Part shown: positions 52,609-62,717 of the stretch, piece by piece
How positions within the stretch are numbered: the first letter of the stretch is position 1
Layout: each line of letters opens with the position of its first letter
DNA from: Ramlibacter cellulosilyticus
Lineage (GTDB): Bacteria; Pseudomonadota; Gammaproteobacteria; Burkholderiales; Burkholderiaceae_C
Assembly (NCBI RefSeq): GCF_014297465.1
Contig: NZ_JACORT010000002.1
Coordinates: 248,001-312,000, forward strand
Reading direction: 5' to 3'
Length of the DNA stretch: 64,000 bases
Program-made: the position numbers and the translations under genes
The notes under the pieces: model-generated
Database searches by the model: none
Told to the model about the DNA's origin: nothing
What the model saw: the letters and a program-made list of their open reading frames with translations, nothing else

Positions 52609-52632
52609 TGGTGTTTACACCAGTGTCGACAA
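52609..52632. promoter_or_regulatory. Operator candidate 2 (paired palindromes) for the GntR regulator
   Basis: TGGTGT-TT-ACACCA (52609-52622) is followed immediately by GTGTCGACAA (52623-52632), nearly the same palindrome as operator 1. It lies 74 bp before the rightward decarboxylase-like gene. Two copies 168 bp apart, roughly 16 helical turns, would permit looping. Confidence 0.55.
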
Positions 52633-52705
52633 TCACAGGTCAAAAGACCAGAATGCAGGGAATCGAACATCAGCCGCGGCGGTGGCCGTGGCGCGGAGCC
52701 CTGCC

Positions 52706-53431
52706 TTGAACCGACCCTTGCGGCTGGGGGTGCTGACCCCCTCTTCCAACACCGCGCTCGAGCCGCTGACCAGCGCGCTCGTGGCGGCCCTCCCGGGCGC
52801 CAGCGCCCATTTCTCGCGCTTCCGGGTCACCGAGATCTCGCTCGACGCGGTGGCGCTCGGCCAGTTCGACGACAGCAAGATCCTGGCCGCGGCCGAACTG
52901 CTGGCCGATGCCAAGGTGGACGTGATCGGGTGGAGCGGCACCGCCGCCGGCTGGCTCGGCTTCGACCGCGACCGCAAGCTCGTGGAGCGCATCCGCGAGC
53001 GCACGGGCATCCCTGCAACCACGGCGGTGCTCGCGCTCAACGAGCTGATGGCGCTCAAGGGCATCCGCCGCCTCGCGCTGGTCACGCCTTACACCGCCGA
53101 CGTGCAGGACCGCATCGTCGGCAACTACGCGCAGCTGGGGATCGAGGTCGTGGCGGAGCGCCACCTCGGCATCCGCGTGAACCACGCCTTCGCGGAAGTC
53201 GATCCGCGCCGCCTGCGCGAGCTGATGGACCAGGTCGCGGGCGCGCGGCCGCAGGCCATCACCACCTTCTGCACCAACCTGCGCGCGGCGCAGCTCGCGC
53301 CGGAGATCGAGCGCGCGCACGGCATCCCGCTGCTCGATACGGTGAGCACCACGGTGTGGGGCATGGTGCGCGCGGCCGGCGGTTCGCCCGCGGCGATCAC
53401 CGGCTGGGGAGAACTGTTCCAATGGACCTGA
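52706..53431 (+). CDS. Arylmalonate decarboxylase/maleate isomerase-like protein (Asp/Glu racemase superfamily)
   Basis: A 241-residue protein with the TPSSNTALEP N-terminal motif of maleate isomerase and arylmalonate decarboxylase. The C-terminal catalytic cysteine is present (C189 in TTFCTNLRAA), but the first site is serine (S77 in IGWSGTA). Arylmalonate decarboxylase likewise uses a single cysteine, so a decarboxylase or one-base mechanism is more likely than racemisation. The TTG at 52706 with GGAG 7 bases upstream is preferred; a frame from 52583 runs through the operator region. It is divergent from the hydantoinase cluster and followed by gntR. Confidence 0.8.
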   Translation: MNRPLRLGVLTPSSNTALEPLTSALVAALPGASAHFSRFRVTEISLDAVALGQFDDSKILAAAELLADAKVDVIGWSGTAAGWLGFDRDRKLVERIRERTGIPATTAVLALNELMALKGIRRLALVTPYTADVQDRIVGNYAQLGIEVVAERHLGIRVNHAFAEVDPRRLRELMDQVAGARPQAITTFCTNLRAAQLAPEIERAHGIPLLDTVSTTVWGMVRAAGGSPAAITGWGELFQWT

Positions 53432-53499
53432 ATCCGCCCGGGCGCAAGCGCCCCCCTAGAATCGCCGGCCATTCCCACGCCGCCTCCAGCAGCCGTCCC

Positions 53500-54207
53500 A
53501 TGCCCGCCACCGCGCGCAAGTCCCCGCCCGCCCGCGCCGAGCGCGAAAGCTCCGTCGACGAGATCTACGAGCGCATCTACGTCGCCATCCTGGAGCACCG
53601 CCTGCATCCCGGCACCAAGCTGGGCGAGGAGCGGCTGGCCGACATCTTCGGCGTGAGCCGCGCGCGCATCCGCGAGGTGCTGGCGCGCCTCGCGCACGAA
53701 CAGATCGTGGAGCTCTTCCCGCAGCGCGGCGCCTACGTCGCCAAGCCCACCATTGAGCAGGCGCGTGACATCTTCGAGGCCCGCCGGCTGATCGAGCCGG
53801 CGGTGCTGCGGCGGCTGGTGGACACCCACACGCCGGACAAGGTGCAGCGCCTGCGCCAGCACGTGGAGCTGGAGCACGACGCGCGCCGGCGCAACGACAA
53901 GCGCGCCGTGATCCGCCTCTCCGGCGAGTTCCACACGCTGCTCGCCGAACTCGCGGGCAACTATGCGCTGTCCCGCAGCATGCGCGAGCTGTGCATGCTG
54001 ACCTGCCTGACCATCTTCCTCTACGACGCGCCGACCAGCCAGAGCTGCCGCGACGACGAGCACCAGATGATCATCGACGCGGTCGCCCGCCGCGACGCGG
54101 CGCGCGCGGAGGAGATCATGCTGGAGCACCTCGACCACATCGAAGGCAGCCTGCAGCTGGACCAGGGCAACGGCGAGGCGGACCTGGAGTCCATCTTCCG
54201 CGACTAG
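53500..54207 (+). CDS. GntR family transcriptional regulator, FCD (FadR) subfamily
   Basis: A 235-residue DNA-binding regulator. The winged helix lies at about 18-85 (HPGTKLGEERLADIFGVSRA, then RIREVLARLAHEQIVEL), and the all-helical FCD ligand domain follows. The FCD metal-site pattern is visible: D near FEARRLIEP, then HTLLAEL, and a later EHLDHIEG. Its position beside the divergent control region makes it the likely regulator of the catabolic cluster, binding the TTGTCGACAA palindromes and responding to a pathway carboxylate. Confidence 0.9.
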   Translation: MPATARKSPPARAERESSVDEIYERIYVAILEHRLHPGTKLGEERLADIFGVSRARIREVLARLAHEQIVELFPQRGAYVAKPTIEQARDIFEARRLIEPAVLRRLVDTHTPDKVQRLRQHVELEHDARRRNDKRAVIRLSGEFHTLLAELAGNYALSRSMRELCMLTCLTIFLYDAPTSQSCRDDEHQMIIDAVARRDAARAEEIMLEHLDHIEGSLQLDQGNGEADLESIFRD

Positions 54208-54333
54208 CGTTCCGGCGTTAAAAAGTCACGTGGGGGCCGCCGCCGGTCGCGCGGCGTTGCCGGATTTACGATGGGTTTACGGCAGGGCGCGAAGCTGCCG
54301 CGTTGTAGAGGTCAACGTCCGTCGAGGAGCACC

Positions 54334-56184
54334 ATGCCTTCCGTTTCCTCCCCCCGTCTCGCGCGCCTGCTGCCCTGGCTGGGCGCCCTGCTGCTGTCCT
54401 GCCTGGCCGGCGCCGCCCTGGCGCAGGAAGTCGCCGATCCACCCGGCCGCGTCGCCTTCGTGAGCGAGCGCCAGGGCAGCGTGGTCTTCGCGCCGCAAGG
54501 CGAGGACGAGTGGATGGAGCTGCCGCAGAACCGGCCGCTCACCGAAGGCGACCGGCTGTGGACCGATGCGGGCGGCCGCGCCGAACTGCAACTGGGCACC
54601 GCCACCCTGCACGTGAAGGCGGAAAGCCACCTGGGCATCAGCGACCTTGGCGACGGCGGCGTCCGCTTCATGCTGCAGCAGGGCACGATGAATGCGCGCG
54701 TGCGCGACCTGGCGCAGGGCGAGAACTTCGAGGTCGGCACGCCCAACCTCGCGTTCCGCGCCTTGCAGCCGGGCGACTACCGCATCGACGTGGACGCGGG
54801 CACGCAGCAGACACGCGTGGTCGTGCACAGCGGCACGGCAACGGTCTTCGGCGAAGGCGGCGAGTCCATCCACCTGGGCGCGGGCCAGGCGGCGAGCTTC
54901 GCGGGCCGCTTCCTCGCGCAGGTGCACGGCCCCGCGTTCGCGCGCGACGAGTTCGCGCGCTGGGCCGAGGAGCGCAACCGCCAGGAAGACCAGGCGGTCG
55001 CCACGCGCTACGTGCCACGCGGCGTGGTCGGCGCGACCGAGCTCGATTCGCACGGCACCTGGGCGCAGGACCCCGGCTACGGCACGGTCTGGTATCCCAC
55101 GGTGACGGTCGCCAACTGGGCGCCTTATCGCTACGGCCACTGGTCCTGGATCGCGCCCTGGGGGTGGACCTGGATCGACGACGCGCCCTGGGGCTTCGCG
55201 CCTTTCCACTACGGCCGCTGGACGCAGATCGGCCAGCGCTGGGCCTGGGTGCCGGGGCAGCTGGCGGCGCGGCCCGTGTACTCGCCCGCGCTGGTGGTGT
55301 TCCTCGGCGGCGGCGGCTCGCAGTTCTCGTTCAGCACGGGTCCCGCCGTCGGCTGGTATCCGCTCGCGCCCGGCGAAGCCTGGTACCCCTGGTACCGCAC
55401 CAGCCCGCGCTACGTGAGCTACGCGAACTGGCGCATCGACCTGAACCGCTGGCCGCGCGGCGCGACCAACCACCAGTGGCGCCAGCGTCCCTATGCCGTG
55501 ACTGCCGTGCGTGAAGACGACTTCCGGCGTGGCCGCCCGGTGGAGCGCCACTGGCAGCCGGTGCAGCCGAACATGATCGACCGTGCGCGCGTCAATGCCG
55601 TGCCGATCCGCCCGCTGAACCGCTCGGAGCGCGAAGTGCACGTCGCGCCGCGCTTCCAGTCGGCGCCGCCGCAGGTGGTGCATCCGGCCGTGAGCCCGCG
55701 CAACTGGCCGCAGCGCGAAGCGGCGCCTGCCGTGCGCGAGCAGTACCGCGCGCGGCGCGAGCAGGACCGCCTGCAATACGAAGCCGAGCGTGACGCGGGC
55801 CGGCAGATCCGCGAGCAGTACCGGCAGCGTCCCGACGCGCCGCGCAACGCGGGCCGCGTGGACCTGGGCGTGCCGCAGCGTGACGCGGGCCGGGTGGACT
55901 TCGGAGGTTCGCAGCGCGACGCCGGCCGGGTGGAGATCGACCAGGGTGGCGCCCTCCGCCGGTTCGACCAGCAGCAGCCCCGCATGTACCGCCAGACGCA
56001 GCCGGTGCAACAGCCCGTGCCGGTGCCGCGGCAGCAGACGATGCCCATCGCGCGCGAGGAGCGGCAGCCCCAGCGCGAGCACCGCGGCTGGCAGCGCGGC
56101 GAGGAGCGCGGCGGGCAGGGTGGGCGCTGGCAGCAGCGCGAAGGCGGGGACGAGGGCCGCGGGCGCGGGCACTGGAACCGCTGA
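54334..56184 (+). CDS. FecR-domain/DUF6600 secreted protein with disordered Arg/Gln-rich tail
   Basis: A 616-residue exported protein (signal peptide to about ALAQ, residue 31). A FecR domain lies at about 40-200. A tryptophan-rich DUF6600-type region (YGHWSWIAPWGWTWIDD) spans about 230-400. The last 200 residues are low-complexity, rich in Arg, Gln and Gly, with repeated RDAGRV(D/E) units near 510-540 and an RGG-like end. It has no transmembrane anchor or kinase. GAGGAG precedes the ATG. Function is unknown; surface or periplasmic polymer binding is a guess. Confidence 0.85.
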   Translation: MPSVSSPRLARLLPWLGALLLSCLAGAALAQEVADPPGRVAFVSERQGSVVFAPQGEDEWMELPQNRPLTEGDRLWTDAGGRAELQLGTATLHVKAESHLGISDLGDGGVRFMLQQGTMNARVRDLAQGENFEVGTPNLAFRALQPGDYRIDVDAGTQQTRVVVHSGTATVFGEGGESIHLGAGQAASFAGRFLAQVHGPAFARDEFARWAEERNRQEDQAVATRYVPRGVVGATELDSHGTWAQDPGYGTVWYPTVTVANWAPYRYGHWSWIAPWGWTWIDDAPWGFAPFHYGRWTQIGQRWAWVPGQLAARPVYSPALVVFLGGGGSQFSFSTGPAVGWYPLAPGEAWYPWYRTSPRYVSYANWRIDLNRWPRGATNHQWRQRPYAVTAVREDDFRRGRPVERHWQPVQPNMIDRARVNAVPIRPLNRSEREVHVAPRFQSAPPQVVHPAVSPRNWPQREAAPAVREQYRARREQDRLQYEAERDAGRQIREQYRQRPDAPRNAGRVDLGVPQRDAGRVDFGGSQRDAGRVEIDQGGALRRFDQQQPRMYRQTQPVQQPVPVPRQQTMPIAREERQPQREHRGWQRGEERGGQGGRWQQREGGDEGRGRGHWNR

Positions 56185-56187
56185 CAC

Positions 56188-56213
56188 GTCACCCCCGCCT
56201 CCGCGGGGGTGAC
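56188..56213. terminator. GC-rich hairpin between convergent FecR-protein and EF-G-like genes
   Basis: GTCACCCCCGC - CTCC - GCGGGGGTGAC, an 11-bp perfect stem lying between both stop codons. It lacks a T-run but is well placed to stop both transcripts; it may be a relative of repeat family C. Confidence 0.55.
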
Positions 56214-56217
56214 GGAA

Positions 56218-58269
56218 TTACTCTTCCTTCAGCTTGTACTGCGAGGCCAGCTGCTGCTGCACGTTCGCCGGCACCTGCTCGTAGTGGCTGAACGCGATCG
56301 TGTAGCGGCCTTGCCCGCCGGTCAGCGAGTTCAGGCGTGACTGGTACGAGGACAGCTCCGACAGCGGCGCCTGCGCCAGCACCGTCAGCGCACCGGCCGT
56401 GTCCCCGCGCGTGCCGCTCACCTGTCCGCGGCGCGTGGCGAGGTCGCCGGTGATGTCGCCCATGTTCGCTTCCGGCGCCGTGATCTCCACGTCCACGATC
56501 GGCTCCAGCAGGCAGGGCCGCGCGGCCTGCACCGCGGCGATCAGCGCCTTCTTGCCGGCGGTGACGAAGGCGATTTCCTTGCTGTCCACGCTGTGGTGCT
56601 TGCCGTCGTACACGACGCACTTGAGGTCCACCACGGGGTAGCCCGCGACCACGCCTTCCTCCATCGCCTGGCGCACGCCCTTCTCCACCGCGGGAATGAA
56701 GTTGTAGGGGATGGAGCCGCCCTTGGTCTCGTCGACGAACTGGAAGCCGGAGCCGCGCGGCAGCGGCTCGATGCGCAGGAACACCTCGCCGAACTGGCCG
56801 GCGCCGCCCGTCTGCTTCTTGTGCCGGTGGTGGCCTTCCGCGTTGAGCGTCACCGTCTCGCGGTAGGCGATGCGCGGCGGCCGCGTGTCGACCTGGCAGC
56901 CGTGCACCTCGGTCAGGCGATCGAGCAGCGTGCGCAGGTGCAGCTCGCCGAGGCCGTAGACCACGGTCTCGTTGGTGCTGGCCACGTGCTCCACCTTCAG
57001 GCACGGGTCCTCGCTCACCAGCTTCTGCAGGATGTCGTGCAGGCGCTGCTCGTCGCCGCGCCGCTTGGGCGTGATCGCGAGGCCGTGCACGGGCACGGGA
57101 AAGTCCAGCGGCTTCAGGTGGATGTGCGCGTCCTCGGCGGCGTCATGCAGCACCGCGTCGTAGTGCAGCTCCTCCACCTTCGCGATCGCGCACAGGTCGC
57201 CCGGCACCGCCTTCGCCACCTCCTTCAGCTCCTTGCCCTGCAGCATGAAGAGGTGGCCCACCTTGAAAGGGCGGCGCCCGTCTCCGACATAGAGCTGGCT
57301 GTCGCGCGTGATCGTGCCCTGGTGCACCCGGATCACGCCCATCTTGCCCACGTAAGGGTCTTGCGTGATCTTGAAGACGTGCGCGAGCACGTGCTTGTCG
57401 GGATCGGTGACGGCCTGGATGGGCGTCGCGTCCTCGCCCTCGCCTTCCAGGAAGGCGGGCGGGTTGCTCTCGGTGGGGTCGGGCAGCAGGCGCTCGATGA
57501 CGTCCAGGAGTTCCGGCACGCCCGCGCCGGTGCGCGCGGAGACGAAGCAGATCGGCACCAGGTGGCCTTCGCGCAGCGCCTGCTCCAGCGGCGCATGCAG
57601 CTCCTCCGGCGCCACGTCGCCGTCGTTCAGGTAGCGCTCGACGAAGTCGCCGTCGACTTCCACCACCTGTTCCACCAGCGCGCGGTGCGCGGCCTCCACG
57701 CTGGAGAAGTCCGGCGGCGGCCCTTCGTCCTTCAGTTTCCAGAAGCAGTCGAGCACCCGCTCGCCGCGTTGCGAAGGCAGGTTCACCGGCAGGCACTCCT
57801 TGCCGAACGTGGCCTGGATCTGTCCCACCAGCGCTTCGAGGTTCACGCCCTGCGCGTCGATCTTGTTGACGACGATGATGCGGTCACGTTCGCGCTGCCG
57901 CGCCCACTCCATCATGCGCACGGCCATCGGCTCGATGCCGGTGGAGGCATTGATCACGATCGCCGCCGTTTCCACCGCTTCCAGCGCGGGCAGCGACTGC
58001 CCCAGGAAGTCCGGCGCTCCGGGCGTGTCGACGAGGTGGGTGGTGATGTCGCCGTGGGTGAAGTGCAGCAGCGTCGTGTTCAGCGAACGCTGCCCCCGTT
58101 TCTCCAGCGGGTCGTGGTCGGAGACGGTGCTCCCCTTTTCCACGCTGCCGGGCGCGCCCACCGCCCCGGCCTTCCACAGCAAGGCTTCGGCCAGGCTGGT
58201 CTTGCCTGCGGCGCTCGGCCCCACCAGGGCCAGGGTGCGCCGCGAGGCGATGTCGCGATGAGTAGCCAC
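56218..58269 (-). CDS. EF-G-like translational GTPase with altered switch II
   Basis: A 683-residue protein with all EF-G domains: P-loop GPSAAGKT (17-24), G3 DTPGAPDF (81-88), G4 VVNKID, then domains II-V (HKKQTGGAGQFGEVFLRIEP in domain IV). In EF-G the G3 motif is DTPGHVDF and the histidine activates water; here it is A85. Domain IV lacks the usual decoding-loop neighbourhood I would expect of EF-G1. This matches the widespread EF-G-like paralog group, not the main elongation factor. Role unproven; ribosome recycling or stress are candidates. Confidence 0.88.
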   Translation of the reverse strand: MATHRDIASRRTLALVGPSAAGKTSLAEALLWKAGAVGAPGSVEKGSTVSDHDPLEKRGQRSLNTTLLHFTHGDITTHLVDTPGAPDFLGQSLPALEAVETAAIVINASTGIEPMAVRMMEWARQRERDRIIVVNKIDAQGVNLEALVGQIQATFGKECLPVNLPSQRGERVLDCFWKLKDEGPPPDFSSVEAAHRALVEQVVEVDGDFVERYLNDGDVAPEELHAPLEQALREGHLVPICFVSARTGAGVPELLDVIERLLPDPTESNPPAFLEGEGEDATPIQAVTDPDKHVLAHVFKITQDPYVGKMGVIRVHQGTITRDSQLYVGDGRRPFKVGHLFMLQGKELKEVAKAVPGDLCAIAKVEELHYDAVLHDAAEDAHIHLKPLDFPVPVHGLAITPKRRGDEQRLHDILQKLVSEDPCLKVEHVASTNETVVYGLGELHLRTLLDRLTEVHGCQVDTRPPRIAYRETVTLNAEGHHRHKKQTGGAGQFGEVFLRIEPLPRGSGFQFVDETKGGSIPYNFIPAVEKGVRQAMEEGVVAGYPVVDLKCVVYDGKHHSVDSKEIAFVTAGKKALIAAVQAARPCLLEPIVDVEITAPEANMGDITGDLATRRGQVSGTRGDTAGALTVLAQAPLSELSSYQSRLNSLTGGQGRYTIAFSHYEQVPANVQQQLASQYKLKEE

Positions 58270-58633
58270 GAAAGCCCTCCCTGCAACGTCGAATCAAGGG
58301 AGGACCATCCTAAGCAGGACGGACGCGCGCCGCAACGTCGCGTGCCCGGCCTCGTCGGCCGAGTCGAACGTGTCCCACACGCGAGGAGGCGCAGTCCTAC
58401 AGGATGGTTCGCGGCGCGTGCTTAGCCTGTACCGCATGCCGCGCCTCCGTCCTGCCCGCAGGCCTTCGGACCACGCCCGGCGCCCGCCGAAACCGCGGCG
58501 CGCGCCGAGGGAATGGTTGCCCCGCGAAGCGGGGACCAACGGCGCGACGCACGGCGAGGATGCGGGCCCGCAGGCGGAGCGTCCGCCACCACGCGAAGAG
58601 CGCGCGGGCTGAGGCCTCGCAAGACAGCGAACC
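58270..58633. other. Gene-free stretch between EF-G-like gene and repeat B2
   Basis: Together with repeat B2 this is a 406-bp gap. I find no convincing coding frame on either strand: candidate frames lack ribosome binding sites and consist of Arg/Ala/Pro-rich shadow sequence. A small stem CCCCGC-GAA-GCGGGG lies near 58520. It presumably holds the leftward EF-G-like promoter. Confidence 0.5.
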
Positions 58634-58664
58634 GTAGGCTGGGTTTCGCGAAGCGAACCCCAGC
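58634..58664. repeat. Dispersed palindromic repeat, family B, copy 2 (single arm)
   Basis: GTAGGCTGGGTTTCGCGAAG followed by CGAACCCCAGC. It is itself a hairpin (TTCGCGAA core) and lies 12 bases past the EamA stop. Confidence 0.75.
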
Positions 58665-58675
58665 AAAACGCACCC

Positions 58676-59521
58676 CTACCCCAACCGCAGCGCCGCCACC
58701 CCCGCCACGATTGCCGCCGTCCCCAGCGCCCGGCGCGGCGTGAACCGCTCCTGCAGCTGCCACGCGCCGATCAGCGCCGCGAACAGCACCGAGGTCTCCC
58801 GCAAGGCTGCCACGCTGGCCACCGGCGCGCGCGTCATCGCCCACAGCGCGATGCCATAGGAGCCCAGCGAAGCCGCCGCGCCCAGTGCCGTGAGCGGCCC
58901 CCGCCGTACGGCATGTTCCGCGAGCGGCCGCCAGCCCCGCCGCGCCAGCACCACCGCGCCGAAAGGCACCGCATTCAGCACGAAGAGCGTCGCGACATAG
59001 CCCGCCGCCGTCCCGCTCGCGCGCACGCCATGCGCGTCCACCACCGTGTACCCGGCGATCACCACCGCGTTGGCGAGCGCCAGCGCCACGGCACGCCCCG
59101 ACTCCAGCCCGTGCCGCGACAGCCCCAGCACCAGCACGCCGGCGCAGACGCCGAGCACCCCCGTCCAGCCCGCCGTCGACAGCGGCTCGGCGAACGCGGC
59201 GACCGACACCAGCGCCACCAGCAGTGGCGCCACTCCGCGCATCAGCGGATAGGTGAGCGCCAGCTCGCCGTGGCGGTAGGCCGCCGTGAGCAGGGCGTAG
59301 TACACGACATGGATGGCCGCCGATCCCAGCAGCCAGGGCCAGGCGGCGGCGGACGGCAGTCCGGCGACGAGCACGACGGGCACGGCCATCGCGCCACCGA
59401 TGAGGTTCATCACCGCCGTGTCCATGGCCTTGTCGGTGCCGGACTTGACCAGGGCGTTCCAGCTCGCGTGCAGGAGCGCGGCGAACAGGACCGCCAGCGC
59501 GATGGGCCAGGTGAGGATCAT
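58676..59521 (-). CDS. EamA/DMT family transporter
   Basis: A 281-residue, ten-helix drug/metabolite transporter. Two EamA halves are visible, the first starting LTWPIALAVLFAALLHASWNA and the second near VIAGYTVVDAHGVRASG. It is likely an exporter of amino acids or other metabolites; the substrate is unknown. The ATG at 59521 is chosen over one 14 codons upstream. It diverges from the gamma-glutamyl ligase gene across 90 bp. Confidence 0.88.
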   Translation of the reverse strand: MILTWPIALAVLFAALLHASWNALVKSGTDKAMDTAVMNLIGGAMAVPVVLVAGLPSAAAWPWLLGSAAIHVVYYALLTAAYRHGELALTYPLMRGVAPLLVALVSVAAFAEPLSTAGWTGVLGVCAGVLVLGLSRHGLESGRAVALALANAVVIAGYTVVDAHGVRASGTAAGYVATLFVLNAVPFGAVVLARRGWRPLAEHAVRRGPLTALGAAASLGSYGIALWAMTRAPVASVAALRETSVLFAALIGAWQLQERFTPRRALGTAAIVAGVAALRLG

Positions 59522-59611
59522 GCAGGCACCATCATGGCGCAAACGGCCCCGCTGGCGCCGCATCCGCGCTAGGATTTTCCCGGGCGCACGTCGCGCGCCG
59601 GAGAACCCAAC

Positions 59612-60973
<1,362 letters not shown>

Positions 60974-60980
60974 GCGCGCC

Positions 60981-61484
60981 ATGCAGATCCGCCGCCTCGC
61001 CCCTGCCGACGCCCTGTCCTTCCGGTCGCTGCGGCTGCGGGCCTTGCGCGAGCACCCGGACGCCTTCACCTCCAGCTGGGAGGAAGAGCGCGAGCTGGGG
61101 GTCGAAGCAGCCGCCGCGCGCCTGGCGGGCGACACGGCTTTCTGGGGCGCGTTCCAGGGCGCGGAGCTGTACGGCTTCGTGGGGCTGGAGCGCGAGCACC
61201 GCGCCAAGAACCGCCACAAGGCGACGGTGGTCGCGATGTTCGTCGCGCCCGAAGTGGCGGGGCAGGGCGTCGGCCGCGCGCTGCTGTCCGCGCTGCTCGC
61301 CCACGCGCGCAGCGCGGGGCTCGGCTCGCTGGTGCTCACCGTCACCGAGGGCAACGAGCGGGCCCTGAACCTGTACCGCGCCGTCGGCTTCCGCAGCTTC
61401 GGCATCGAGCCCGATGCGATCCGCATCGAAGGGCGCTCCCACGGCAAGAACCACATGCACCTGGACCTCGGCACCGCACCATGA
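60981..61484 (+). CDS. GNAT family N-acetyltransferase
   Basis: A 167-residue acetyl-CoA-dependent transferase. It begins MQIRRLAPADALSFRSLRLR; the acetyl-CoA loop is VAPEVAGQGVGRALLSAL, and LTVTEGNERALNLYRAVGF is the typical C-terminal motif. It lies 7 bp after the ligase and overlaps the alcohol dehydrogenase as ATGA, so it belongs to the operon. It may detoxify a pathway amine or protect an intermediate; the substrate is unknown. Confidence 0.88.
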   Translation: MQIRRLAPADALSFRSLRLRALREHPDAFTSSWEEERELGVEAAAARLAGDTAFWGAFQGAELYGFVGLEREHRAKNRHKATVVAMFVAPEVAGQGVGRALLSALLAHARSAGLGSLVLTVTEGNERALNLYRAVGFRSFGIEPDAIRIEGRSHGKNHMHLDLGTAP

Positions 61485-62614
61485 GCCTCGCAAGTTTTTC
61501 CTTTCCCACCGCCATCGCCTTCGGCCCTGGCGCCCGCAAGGAGGTGCGGCAGCACCTGCAGGGCCAGGGGCTGAAGCGCCCCCTGCTCGTGACGGACAAG
61601 GCGCTGGCCGCCTTGCCGGTGCTGGCGGAGTTCCTGTCGCACCTGCAAGGGCTGGACGTGGCGGTCTATTCCGGCGTCGCGGGCAACCCCACGGCGCGGC
61701 AGGTGATGGACGGCGCCGCGGCGTACAAGGCGCACGAGGCGGACTGCGTGATCGGCTTCGGCGGCGGGGCCGCGCTGGACGTCGCGAAGGTCGTGGGGCT
61801 CGCGGCCACGCACGAAGGCGACATCATCGAATACGCCTGGGACCATCCGCGCGTGCGCGCCATAGCCCGCGACCTGCCGTACTTCGTCGCGCTGCCGACG
61901 ACCTCCGGGACCGGCTCCGAAGTCGGCCGCTCCTCGGTGATCAGCGAGGACGAGACGCACCTCAAGCGCGTGGTGTTCAGCCCGAAGATCCTCGCGCGCA
62001 AGGTCTTCGCGGACCCGGAGCTCACGCTGGCGCTGCCGCCGCACGTGACCGCCGCCACGGGCATGGACGCCTTGACGCACAACATCGAGAGCTACCTCTC
62101 GCCGGCGTACCACCCGCTGTGCGACGGCATCGCGCTCGAAGGCGTGCGCATCGCGGCGCGCTCCCTCGTGAAGGCCGTGCGCGAGCCGAACGACATCGGT
62201 GCGCGCAGCGACATGATGATGTCCTCCATGATGGGCGCGATCGCCTTCCAGAAGGACCTGGGGGCGGTGCACTCCTGCGCGCACGCGCTGGGTGCGGTGT
62301 GCGACATGCACCACGGGCTGGCGAACGCGCTGATGATCGAGACGGTGATGGCCTGGAACATCGAGGCGGCGCAGGACAAGTTCGAGGAGCTCGCGCATGT
62401 GTGCCGCGTGGCGGGCGGCGGCCCCGGGCTCGTGCGCTGGCTCGGCCACCTGAAGCAGCAGGTCGGGATCACGGGCACGCTGTCCTCGCACGGCGTGAAG
62501 AAGGAACAGGTGCCGAAGCTCGTCGATATCGCGGTGAAGGACATCTGCCACCAGACGAATCCGCGTCCGGTGACGGCGGGGGATTTCGAGCGGTTGTTCC
62601 TGGAGGCGATGTGA
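61481..62614 (+). CDS. Iron-containing alcohol dehydrogenase (Fe-ADH, group III)
   Basis: A 377-residue dehydrogenase. NAD binding is shown by CVIGFGGGAALDVAKVVGL and PTTSGTGSEVGRSSVI. The metal ligands come from GMDALTHNIES and from SCAHALGAVCDMHHGLANA. In this operon it would oxidise the hydroxyl of a gamma-glutamyl amino-alcohol to an aldehyde for the following dehydrogenase. Overlapping start with the GNAT gene (ATGA). Confidence 0.92.
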   Translation: MSLASFSFPTAIAFGPGARKEVRQHLQGQGLKRPLLVTDKALAALPVLAEFLSHLQGLDVAVYSGVAGNPTARQVMDGAAAYKAHEADCVIGFGGGAALDVAKVVGLAATHEGDIIEYAWDHPRVRAIARDLPYFVALPTTSGTGSEVGRSSVISEDETHLKRVVFSPKILARKVFADPELTLALPPHVTAATGMDALTHNIESYLSPAYHPLCDGIALEGVRIAARSLVKAVREPNDIGARSDMMMSSMMGAIAFQKDLGAVHSCAHALGAVCDMHHGLANALMIETVMAWNIEAAQDKFEELAHVCRVAGGGPGLVRWLGHLKQQVGITGTLSSHGVKKEQVPKLVDIAVKDICHQTNPRPVTAGDFERLFLEAM

Positions 62615-62630
62615 CGGGGGGTGGGCGGGC

Positions 62631-62709
62631 CCTTGCTGGGGTGCCTTCGGCAACCCAGCCTACAGGGAGCCACACCGTAGGCTGGGTTGCCGAAGGCACC
62701 CCAGCAAGG
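62631..62709. repeat. Perfect 33-bp inverted repeat, family B, copy 3, carrying a Shine-Dalgarno sequence
   Basis: The arms 62631-62663 and 62677-62709 are exact inverses (33 of 33) around a 13-base loop, beginning CCTTGCTGGGGTGCC and ending in its complement CCCCAGCAAGG. The AAGGA at the right end lies 8 bases before the ATG of the next gene and is the only plausible ribosome binding site. The folded RNA would hide it. Confidence 0.9.
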
Positions 62710-62717
62710 ACCCCCGC

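Larger units (their letters stand above)
52395..52705. promoter_or_regulatory. Divergent control region between the hydantoinase cluster and the decarboxylase-like/gntR pair
   Basis: This 311-bp stretch has no credible gene. Besides the two operator candidates listed separately it contains GGTC-AAAA-GACC (near 52638) beside the second operator. No strong -35/-10 pair is recognisable on either strand. Confidence 0.6.

Noticed and set aside
58294..58675. Several small open frames on both strands
   Set aside because: No ribosome binding sites, Arg/Ala-rich shadow-like sequence, mutually overlapping; none supported as a gene.
62631..62709. Insertion sequence or MITE ends
   Set aside because: Arms enclose only 13 bases, no target duplication is seen and relatives occur singly.
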